From contig NZ_JAEHFW010000001.1 of NCBI RefSeq assembly GCF_016522075.1, forward strand, positions 62,001 to 126,000: a stretch of 64,000 nt of DNA, written 5' to 3'. Below are positions 8,577 to 16,115 of the stretch, one piece after another. The notes beneath the pieces were generated by a model. That model had not been told where the DNA came from, searched no databases, and worked only from the letters and a program-made list of their open reading frames with translations. Within the stretch, counting starts at the first letter, position 1; each line of letters begins with the position of its first letter. This stretch comes from Mucilaginibacter segetis. GTDB taxonomy: Bacteria > Bacteroidota > Bacteroidia > Sphingobacteriales > Sphingobacteriaceae. The position numbers and the translations under genes were made by a program.

Positions 8577-10598
8577 ATGAAAAAACTCAGTTTTGTTTTT
8601 TTTGTACTTATTGGTATCGAAGCGAATGCTCAAAAGCAGGATTATCCCATTCAGCCGGTAGCATTTACTAATGTTAAACTTACAGATCATTTTTGGACAT
8701 CACGGATAGAGACAAATCGTACCGTTACCATACCGGCTTCTTTTGAACGTTGTAAAACTACCGGCAGGGTAAAGAATTTTGAAATGGCCGCCGAGCATAA
8801 AGGCAAATTTTGTACTGTGTACCCTTTTGATGATACCGATATTTATAAAACCATTGAGGGCGCATCTTACTCCTTAGCGGTTCATCCTGATGAAAAGCTC
8901 CAAACCTATCTTGATTCGCTGATCACGATTATAGGAAATGCACAGGAGCCCGACGGGTATTTATATACCGCACGCTCTATTGATCCCTTACACCCGATAT
9001 CCGCAGCCGGACCTGAACGATGGATAAACGAACAAAGCAGCAGCCATGAATTATATAACTGCGGGCATATGTTTGAAGCAGCAGCCGCGCATTATATGGC
9101 AACAGGCAAACGTAACTTTCTTAATATCGCATTAAAGAATGCCGACTTACTGGTGCGTACCTTCGGGCCTGATAAAAAGCACGTTGCCCCCGGCCACGAA
9201 ATTGTGGAGATGGGTTTGGTGCGCTTGTACCGTATTACAGGTAAAAGAGCTTACCTTGATCTGGCAAAGTTTTTTATTGATGAGCGCGGCAAAAAGCAAT
9301 ACAATAAGAAAAGTAAAAATGTATTTGAAAATGGTGTTTACTGGCAGGACGACAAACCCGTGATTGAACAGGATGAGGCCGAAGGGCATGCCGTACGGGC
9401 TATGTACCTGTATTCGGGCATGGCTGATGTAGCGGCATTAACCGGAGATAAGCAATATTTAGCCGCCATTGATAAGATTTGGGATAACATGGTGGGCAAA
9501 AAAATGTATGTGCAGGGTAGCATAGGCGCTGTTGGCGATGGCGAGCGTTTTGGCGACAATTACGAATTACCCAATACCACTGCCTATAACGAAACCTGCG
9601 CCGCTATAGGAAGCGTATTTTGGAACCAACGCATGTTTTTACTGCATGGGGATGCCAAGTATATTGATGTACTCGAAAAAACTTTATACAACGGTTTAAT
9701 ATCAGGTGTGGGGTTGGATGGTAAATCATTTTTTTACACCAACGCCATGCAAATACAGGATAATTTTAATCATCCTGATATTGAACGTGAGCGTTCTGGA
9801 TGGTTTACTTGTTCGTGCTGCCCTACTAATGTTGCTCGCTTAATTCCGTCTGTGCCGGGGTATATGTATGCTCAAAACGGCAAGGATATTTATGTAAATC
9901 TTTTTATCAGCGGTACGGCAAATGTCACAGTAAATAACAGCAAAGTTAAAATCACTCAGCAGAATAACTATCCCTGGAACGGCGACCTGGCTTTTACCGT
10001 TGCTCCGTCAAAAGCAATGGATATGAATGTAAGGATACGCATACCCGGCTGGGCCCAAAATGAAGCCATCCCATCAGATTTGTATCGCTATCAGCACCAG
10101 AATAATGAAAACGTAACCATCAAAATAAATGGTGAGCCGGTACAATACCATATGGAAAAAGGTTATGCTGTGCTTGCTAAAAAGTGGAAAAAGAATGACA
10201 GGATAGAAGTTAACCTGCCTATGGAAGTACGCCGTGTAACAGCAAACGCCAAACTGCCTAATGATGATAATAAAGTTGCCCTGCAACGCGGCCCGATGAT
10301 GTATTGCGCCGAGTGGAAAGATAATTTTGGCAAAGCAGCGAATATAATCGTCCCTGAAAATACAAAGTTCACTACACAATACGAAGGCGACCTGTTAAAC
10401 GGCGTAACCGTTTTAAAGGCGGATGTTAAGTCCGTAGTGATAGATGATTCCGGACAAAACATCCATACAAAAAACCAAACACTTACTGCTATACCATACT
10501 ATGCCTGGGCTAATCGTGGCAAAGGCGAAATGATGGTGTGGTTTCCGCAGCAGGTAAAATATATTGATCTGTTAACCAGCGAAAATACTGTTAAATGA
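8577..10598 (+). CDS. GH127 family glycoside hydrolase (beta-L-arabinofuranosidase-like)
   Basis: This 673-residue enzyme has a signal peptide (MKKLSFVFFVLIGIEANAQ), an (alpha/alpha)6 barrel and a C-terminal beta-sandwich, the GH127 (formerly DUF1680) layout. Key residues of the characterised family are visible: Glu339 and Cys341 in Y-N-E-T-C, and Cys414-Cys415 in C-S-C-C-P, which supply the zinc site and cysteine nucleophile. The reaction would release beta-L-arabinofuranose from plant glycans or hydroxyproline-linked arabinosides. The ATG at 8577 is preferred to a TTG two codons upstream. Its stop overlaps the start of the GH27 gene by 4 bp (ATGA), indicating translational coupling. Both products are secreted, so they probably act on the same polysaccharide. 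Confidence 0.92.
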   Translation: MKKLSFVFFVLIGIEANAQKQDYPIQPVAFTNVKLTDHFWTSRIETNRTVTIPASFERCKTTGRVKNFEMAAEHKGKFCTVYPFDDTDIYKTIEGASYSLAVHPDEKLQTYLDSLITIIGNAQEPDGYLYTARSIDPLHPISAAGPERWINEQSSSHELYNCGHMFEAAAAHYMATGKRNFLNIALKNADLLVRTFGPDKKHVAPGHEIVEMGLVRLYRITGKRAYLDLAKFFIDERGKKQYNKKSKNVFENGVYWQDDKPVIEQDEAEGHAVRAMYLYSGMADVAALTGDKQYLAAIDKIWDNMVGKKMYVQGSIGAVGDGERFGDNYELPNTTAYNETCAAIGSVFWNQRMFLLHGDAKYIDVLEKTLYNGLISGVGLDGKSFFYTNAMQIQDNFNHPDIERERSGWFTCSCCPTNVARLIPSVPGYMYAQNGKDIYVNLFISGTANVTVNNSKVKITQQNNYPWNGDLAFTVAPSKAMDMNVRIRIPGWAQNEAIPSDLYRYQHQNNENVTIKINGEPVQYHMEKGYAVLAKKWKKNDRIEVNLPMEVRRVTANAKLPNDDNKVALQRGPMMYCAEWKDNFGKAANIIVPENTKFTTQYEGDLLNGVTVLKADVKSVVIDDSGQNIHTKNQTLTAIPYYAWANRGKGEMMVWFPQQVKYIDLLTSENTVK

Positions 10599-12814
10599 AA
10601 AAAGTTTTATCCATAGCGTTACTGCTATGCTTTTGTTGTTTAGGCGCCGTAGCGCAGGAGTTATCTTTATCAAAAGGATGGAAATTTAAGCAAGGCGACA
10701 GCCTGCAATGGGCATCAACGCAATTGAATGATAGCAATTGGAACTCTATAGATGTTGCCCGCGACTGGGAAAGCCAGGGGTTTGCCAACTATGACGGCTT
10801 TGGTTGGTACAGGCTGCACGTGGTTATACCCACATCTTTAAAAGAAAGTTCTTACTTAAAAGATAGCCTGCGCCTGGAGTTGCATAATGTGGATGATAAC
10901 GACGAAGTTTATTTGAATGGCAAGCTCATAGGTAAATATGGCGGCTCGGGTACTGATATTAAGGAAAGTAAATACGGGCCGCGTACTTATCTGATAGCAG
11001 CCAACAATCCCGCCATTTTATGGGATAAGGAAAACGTTATAGCCATACGGATATTTGATACCGGAGGAGCAGGTGGTTTGTATGGAGATAAGTTCAGCAT
11101 CAGCATGAATGATGTAATGGATTATGTAAATATTAATACCGATGGTGATTTTAGTTATGGCCCTAAAAGCAGTTTGGGTAAATCTGTTAAACTGGTAACT
11201 ACAGGTAATTATAATTATAAAGGAAAGCTGAATTTTAAAGTAACCGATCCTGAAACCGGTTCGGTTATTTATGAAAAAACTAACGACGCTGATTTTGCCG
11301 CAGGTAAACCCTTCACTTATACGTTTACTATTGGCGAATTACAAAAGAAATCGTATGATATCAGCTATACATTTACCGATGAAGCATCGGGGACTAAAAT
11401 ATCCAAAACAGAAAGTACACCCTATGTATTAACCCCTTATCCATCATCAAGACCAAAAATAAACGGAGCTGATGTGTTTGGCGCCCGCCCGGGTAACCCA
11501 TTCTTATACCGCATACCTGCTACAGGTAAAGCACCTCTTGCCTATAAAGCCGAGGGTTTACCTGATGGATTGAATTTGGATGCAGTTACCGGTATAATTA
11601 CGGGTACTGTAAATACCAAAGGCGATTATCCTGTTACACTTACGGTAAGTAACTCCATTGGCAGCCGCACCAAGCAATTTACCATAAGTATAGGTGATAA
11701 TATTGGTTTAACCCCGGCCTTGGGATGGAACAGTTGGAACGCATGGGGGTTAAGTGTTGATGATAAAAAAGTGCGCATATCCGCAAAGGCAATGGCCGAT
11801 AAGCTTGCATCGCATGGATGGGCGTATATTAATATTGATGACGGATGGGAAGCAGACAACCGTCGGGCTGATGGGGAAATAGCCACTAACAGCAAGTTCC
11901 CGGATATGAAAGCCCTTGCTGATTATGTTCATGGGTTAGGTTTAAAAATAGGGATATACTCATCCCCGGGGCCTCGTACTTGCGGCGGATATTTGGGTAG
12001 CTGGCAGCACGAGGATCAGGATGCTAAAACCTATGGCGACTGGGGAATAGATTACTTGAAATATGACTGGTGCTCCTATTCGGAAGTGACGGCAAAAAAC
12101 CCTACGCTGGCCGATATGAAAAAACCTTACCAGGTAATGCGCTCCGCTTTAGATAAAATAAACCGCGATATTATGTTTAGCTTTTGCCAGTATGGTATGG
12201 GTAAGGTTTGGGAATGGGGCGCCGAGGTTGGTGGTAACAGCTGGCGTACTACAGGGGATATACAGGATACCTGGCAAAGCATGTCGGGTATTGGTTTTGG
12301 CCAGGCGGCAGCAGCCCCGTATGCGCAACCCGGACATTTTAACGACCCTGATATGCTGGTTGTAGGCAAAGTAGGATGGGGGCCAAATTTACACAATACA
12401 AGGCTTACTTATGATGAGCAGTACACACACATCAGCTTATGGTGTTTGCAGGCAGTGCCTTTATTGATAGGTTGTGATATGAGCCGGCTGGACAAGTTCA
12501 CTTTAAACTTGCTCACAAATGATGAGGTATTGGCTATTGATCAGGATGCTTTAGGTAAATCCGCGCTGCCTGTAATAAAAAAAGATGGCTACGAAGTTTG
12601 GATAAAAGAAATGAAAGACGGAAGCAAGGCTATAGGTATATTTAATAAGTCTGATAAATATCAAACTATATCCCTAAACCGTGAGGAGGCCGGCATAGCA
12701 GGCTATAAACGGATAAGGGATGTGTGGCAGCAAAAATACATTATTAACAGCGGCCCCGATTTTAAAACGAGCGTTGCGCCGCATGGGGTAATGCTGGTGC
12801 GCGCGTATAAATGA
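10595..12814 (+). CDS. GH27 alpha-galactosidase / beta-L-arabinopyranosidase with N-terminal accessory domains
   Basis: This 739-residue secreted enzyme has a signal peptide (to AVAQ), a beta-sandwich like the N-terminal domain of GH2 enzymes (about 25-165) and a middle beta domain. An Ig-like putative domain (about 285-365, GNPFLYRIPATG...GLPDGLNLD) precedes the GH27 TIM barrel starting TPALGWNSWN. The nucleophile Asp is residue 491 in K-Y-D-W-C and the acid/base Asp is residue 555 in T-T-G-D-I-Q-D-T-W. GH27 includes alpha-galactosidases and beta-L-arabinopyranosidases; the GH127 partner makes arabinose release plausible. It overlaps GH127 by 4 bp. The three accessory domains before the barrel are longer than in simple GH27 enzymes. 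Confidence 0.92.
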   Translation: MKKVLSIALLLCFCCLGAVAQELSLSKGWKFKQGDSLQWASTQLNDSNWNSIDVARDWESQGFANYDGFGWYRLHVVIPTSLKESSYLKDSLRLELHNVDDNDEVYLNGKLIGKYGGSGTDIKESKYGPRTYLIAANNPAILWDKENVIAIRIFDTGGAGGLYGDKFSISMNDVMDYVNINTDGDFSYGPKSSLGKSVKLVTTGNYNYKGKLNFKVTDPETGSVIYEKTNDADFAAGKPFTYTFTIGELQKKSYDISYTFTDEASGTKISKTESTPYVLTPYPSSRPKINGADVFGARPGNPFLYRIPATGKAPLAYKAEGLPDGLNLDAVTGIITGTVNTKGDYPVTLTVSNSIGSRTKQFTISIGDNIGLTPALGWNSWNAWGLSVDDKKVRISAKAMADKLASHGWAYINIDDGWEADNRRADGEIATNSKFPDMKALADYVHGLGLKIGIYSSPGPRTCGGYLGSWQHEDQDAKTYGDWGIDYLKYDWCSYSEVTAKNPTLADMKKPYQVMRSALDKINRDIMFSFCQYGMGKVWEWGAEVGGNSWRTTGDIQDTWQSMSGIGFGQAAAAPYAQPGHFNDPDMLVVGKVGWGPNLHNTRLTYDEQYTHISLWCLQAVPLLIGCDMSRLDKFTLNLLTNDEVLAIDQDALGKSALPVIKKDGYEVWIKEMKDGSKAIGIFNKSDKYQTISLNREEAGIAGYKRIRDVWQQKYIINSGPDFKTSVAPHGVMLVRAYK

Positions 12815-12829
12815 TTTGTCCCAAATTGA

Positions 12830-13732
12830 TCAGGGGATTTCGTAGTGATATATCGGTGCAAATACACCTTCACTGGTGGTGTAATAACTTTTGCCATCAG
12901 GTGAAAAACCTATGGCTTCACCTTGACGTTCCTGTTTATAAGGCAATTCACGTGGAGTTTTTTGCATAACTGCCCATATCGGTTCGTTTGGCTTGCGCTG
13001 CCAGTAATAAACTTTTTCATAGCTTTTCAAGAGTATTTGCTTGCCATCTTTTGATATATCACCAGCAGTTATCCACTTAAATGGTTTAAGTCCTGAAAAA
13101 AACAATTTACAGCGGAAGGTTAATGTAAGTGTACTGTTTGCTTTAAAATTTAAAGGGGTAGTATAAACACCAACGGTATCATGTCGTTTGCTTACTATAT
13201 ATAGTAAATTTTCAATGGGGTCTATCATTAGCGTCTCCGCGTCTTTTGGGCCATCCGGGTATTTTAGATTGACTGATGTAACGGCTGCGTGTATTATGCT
13301 ATCCTTAGTCCAGGCTTTGTGTTCCTCTGAACGGTAGATAGTAATAAAATTACGATCACTACCGTTATCACCAATATCGCCTATATAAACGTAACTTTTG
13401 CTTTTTAAAGGGCCGGGTCCAACAGCAATATCTTCGCAATCTTTTACACCATACGGAGGTCCGCCTGTTCCTTTAAAATAAATGGTGCTGTGTAAAACGC
13501 CATCAGGGGTTATGGAAAAAAAACGACTGGTATCGCCGCTATCATTATGCACATAATAAATATCAGGATTTATGCCGGATGCAGCTATGCCGGATGTTTC
13601 ATCCAGTTCCTTATTTTGCAACCTGCTTTCGGGCTGTAACTTTTTATCAATTAACTTATGTTTGGCAAAAGCACCTGCAAAAAGCAAAAAAACAACGGGT
13701 ATAAGTATATTTAATTTTTTTCGACGGCTCAT
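12830..13732 (-). CDS. Secreted beta-propeller-like protein
   Basis: This 300-residue protein has a basic N-terminus and signal anchor (SRRKKLNILIPVVFLLFAGAFA). Repeated blade-like segments follow, such as ETSGIAAS...IYYVHNDSGD, DCEDIAVGPG and IGDIGDNGSDRN; Asp-rich loops like these are typical of NHL or SdiA-type propellers and may bind calcium. No catalytic residues are clear. It converges with the GH27 gene 15 bp away, with no hairpin between them. Exact function unknown. Confidence 0.75.
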   Translation of the reverse strand: MSRRKKLNILIPVVFLLFAGAFAKHKLIDKKLQPESRLQNKELDETSGIAASGINPDIYYVHNDSGDTSRFFSITPDGVLHSTIYFKGTGGPPYGVKDCEDIAVGPGPLKSKSYVYIGDIGDNGSDRNFITIYRSEEHKAWTKDSIIHAAVTSVNLKYPDGPKDAETLMIDPIENLLYIVSKRHDTVGVYTTPLNFKANSTLTLTFRCKLFFSGLKPFKWITAGDISKDGKQILLKSYEKVYYWQRKPNEPIWAVMQKTPRELPYKQERQGEAIGFSPDGKSYYTTSEGVFAPIYHYEIP

Positions 13733-13887
13733 TCTTTTTAATATCCGTTAATAACACATAAATGCATTATGTAGTATAAACTTCGCATTAATTATTGCAA
13801 AATGTTAACAATAATAATGCAAAAATCAAAAATGAGCTTGTGTTTTACATTTTGATATAGATGTAAGGATCAAACAACGGCTAAAAG

Positions 13888-14295
13888 TTAATTTGCGGTA
13901 GTAAGTTCCCTTGCGGATCGGTAATCGGCCAGGCCTATCTCCTGCACATAATTACAATTGCATGGATGCCCCGGAGCAATATAAACAGGCATATCAAAAC
14001 CTAACTGCTGATAATAGGGTGTAATAAAAGCCTGTACCGGGAGACCGTTCGCTGTAGAAATAATTTCGGGTGTTAAATTTTTTAGCGGTTTTAGCAATAG
14101 TTTAATATCGCACAGTTCAAGTTTATCTGATACTGGGATCCAGCGGCTTACCTCATTAATATTAATTAGTACGCCATTCTGTTTTACTCCTTTAAGTGTA
14201 CCAATTTGAACTTCGTTATTTAAATAACTTTTAACCAATACTCTTTGGCCGATATATCTGCCGAAAATTAAGAGTTTTTCAGATGCATTTACCAT
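13888..14295 (-). CDS. Small unknown protein behind a perfect inverted repeat
   Basis: From the ATG at 14295 the protein has 135 residues. Its first half (GQRVLVKSYLNNEVQIGTL, then KQNGVLININEVSRWIPVSD) has the short-strand pattern of a small beta barrel such as Sm or SH3-like folds; this is a guess from pattern only. The second half contains PGHPCNCNYVQE with two close cysteines. There is no signal peptide. A 35-bp perfect inverted repeat (14295-14329) ends exactly at the start codon. A TTG at 14349 would extend the protein through that repeat and is considered unlikely. Not recognised. Confidence 0.6.
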   Translation of the reverse strand: MVNASEKLLIFGRYIGQRVLVKSYLNNEVQIGTLKGVKQNGVLININEVSRWIPVSDKLELCDIKLLLKPLKNLTPEIISTANGLPVQAFITPYYQQLGFDMPVYIAPGHPCNCNYVQEIGLADYRSARELTTAN

Positions 14296-14329
14296 ACTTA
14301 TTTTGCTAATAATATTAGCAAAATAAGTA
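14295..14329. promoter_or_regulatory. 16-bp perfect inverted repeat at a start codon
   Basis: Arms TACTTATTTTGCTAAT (14295-14310) and ATTAGCAAAATAAGTA (14314-14329) are perfectly complementary with a 3-nt centre. The left arm includes the first base of the ATG of the gene at 13888-14295. As RNA this hairpin would press against the AUG; as DNA it is a long operator. No T-tract follows on either side, so it is not a terminator. Confidence 0.7.
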
Positions 14330-14394
14330 ATTTTATCGGTAATAAACAAGTTAATTGGCGGATGATTTTACTCTGGCATCAACTAAATTTGATA

Positions 14395-15417
14395 TCAGGC
14401 AACCGCCTCTTTGTTGGTTGTTGTGGTCAGGTCGATGTCAGGTTTTGAGGTATCTGTAAGTACAACCTTGCCCCTGTCACGACGTAAAATCCGGTTAAAC
14501 AGCGATATCTCCCTGTCGAACAAAAACTGAAAGAAAAGTTTTGTCCATGAGGTATGATAATAAAGCGTTTCGTAGTATTCTGGAGCCGTCTTTTTTATCT
14601 GCGGAAGTTTATTCCAGGGTATGGACGGGAAATCGTGATGCTCGTTATGAAAACCCACATTAAATGCAACCGTATTAAAATTGCCGTAATAACTATACGT
14701 TTCCTGCTCAACGCTATGGGTTAAATAATGCTCCTGTATCCAGCGGGCGCCCAATGGGTGCAAACCAACCGAAAATGAAAAACTAAGCAGCAAAAACGTA
14801 AGGGAATGCCAGCCCATAAAATACCATATAGCAGCAGTAAATACTACCTGCAATAAAAAGTTGGTAAGTATCCAGCCATCAAATGGATGTATCTCCCTTA
14901 ATCGTGATAAGCGGAAAAGCTGAAAAATTGGAAAGAACAATAACCAAAGTGCTTTTCCGAAAAACGAATTGCTGATCAGTTTAGCCTCCCACCTATTAGG
15001 CAGGTCTGCATCTAATTCATGCACACCCTGGAAAGAGTGATGTTTGATATGATATTTTTCGAAAGATATTGCGCTTGGCAATATTTGCGGCAAATTAGCA
15101 AACATAGATGCCCACCGGTTTGCATTGCGGTTTTTAAATAACAGCTGATGGGTGCATTCATGTATCATCACAAATAAGGCATGGTCGGCAAAGGCTCCTA
15201 ATAAATAAGCAGCACCCACAACTAACCACCACGATTGATCACGTAGCAGCCATGCCATAATTATCTGGAAAGCTACCAAACCCACAATAGCAAAAATGGT
15301 ATTTGGATTTTTACCTATCAGTTGTCTTAACTGCGGAAATTCTTTTAAAATCTTTTTTGTACGAACACGATGCGGTTCAGATTCATGGGAGTAAACAAAG
15401 TCGGTTTTCTTGGTCAT
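14395..15417 (-). CDS. Fatty acid desaturase, sphingolipid delta-4 desaturase (DEGS)-like
   Basis: This 340-residue membrane di-iron enzyme has three histidine boxes: HECTH (86-90), HIKHH (123-127) and HNEHH (257-261). The third box context, VGFHNEHHDFPSIPW then KLP, and the following TAPEYYETL...SWTKLFFQFLFD closely follow eukaryotic DEGS1-type sphingolipid delta-4 desaturases. So do EQETYSYYGNFNTVAFNVG and the N-terminal DFVYSHESEPHRVR region. About four membrane helices are seen. Sphingobacteriaceae make sphingolipids, so a dihydroceramide or other long-chain-base substrate is plausible; an ordinary acyl desaturase is the alternative. The ATG at 15417 is preferred over an upstream TTG. It is a single gene with no lipid genes beside it. 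Confidence 0.88.
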   Translation of the reverse strand: MTKKTDFVYSHESEPHRVRTKKILKEFPQLRQLIGKNPNTIFAIVGLVAFQIIMAWLLRDQSWWLVVGAAYLLGAFADHALFVMIHECTHQLLFKNRNANRWASMFANLPQILPSAISFEKYHIKHHSFQGVHELDADLPNRWEAKLISNSFFGKALWLLFFPIFQLFRLSRLREIHPFDGWILTNFLLQVVFTAAIWYFMGWHSLTFLLLSFSFSVGLHPLGARWIQEHYLTHSVEQETYSYYGNFNTVAFNVGFHNEHHDFPSIPWNKLPQIKKTAPEYYETLYYHTSWTKLFFQFLFDREISLFNRILRRDRGKVVLTDTSKPDIDLTTTTNKEAVA

Positions 15418-15572
15418 ATTTATTAAAACGTTCAATATAGGAATAACGTCTAAATAAATTTTACTTTACCATGATATTTAATAATTATTTGTTAAAAAAA
15501 TTAATATTCATTTTTTAAAACAGATTTGCTCCAGATTATTCCGGTAATTTTAGGTGTTTAAAAAAATAAAAT

Positions 15573-15986
15573 ATGTGGTGGATATATGCATTATTAGCAG
15601 CATTATTTGCTGCCTTAACTGCTGTTTTTGCAAAAGTTGGTATAAAGGGTGTTGATACCGATCTGGCAACAGGGATACGTACTATTGTAATTCTCTTTAT
15701 AGCCTGGGCAATTGTTATATACAAGGGTAGTAATCATACTATAGGTGGTTTAACTAAACAAAACTGGATTTTTTTGATTCTTTCAGGATGCGCTACCGGG
15801 CTGTCATGGATCTTTTATTTTAAAGCCTTGCAGTTAGGAAAAGTATCGCAGGTTGCCCCGGTTGATAAGTTGAGTGTGGCTATAGCCATTATCCTGTCAG
15901 TTATATTTTTAGGCGAGCCGGTAACGCTTAAATCAGCCTTGGGGGCACTGCTGATTATCGGTGGAACATTAGTGCTGATATTCTGA
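15573..15986 (+). CDS. Single-domain EamA/DMT family transporter
   Basis: This 137-residue protein is almost entirely hydrophobic, with about five helices, and corresponds to one EamA repeat (drug/metabolite transporter superfamily). Full DMT proteins carry two repeats, so this one likely works as a homodimer. The conserved EamA end, LGEPVTLKSALGALLIIGGTLVLIF, is present in full across two segments. It is the first gene of a plus-strand pair with an outer-membrane barrel gene 129 bp away. Substrate unknown. Confidence 0.85.
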   Translation: MWWIYALLAALFAALTAVFAKVGIKGVDTDLATGIRTIVILFIAWAIVIYKGSNHTIGGLTKQNWIFLILSGCATGLSWIFYFKALQLGKVSQVAPVDKLSVAIAIILSVIFLGEPVTLKSALGALLIIGGTLVLIF

Positions 15987-16115
15987 AAAGAATATACTTT
16001 ATCATAGTTGCTTAATGTAACAATCTTGCAACTTGCCCTCAAAATACAGTTTTAATACAAACTTTCTTTCAATTTTGCCGTCCCTTATATATAATAAATC
16101 GACAAAATTCTATTC

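Noticed and set aside
9139..12396. Long open frames in other phases within the GH127 and GH27 genes.
   Set aside because: They lie fully inside well-supported enzyme genes, lack starts with spacing, and their translations have no protein-like composition.
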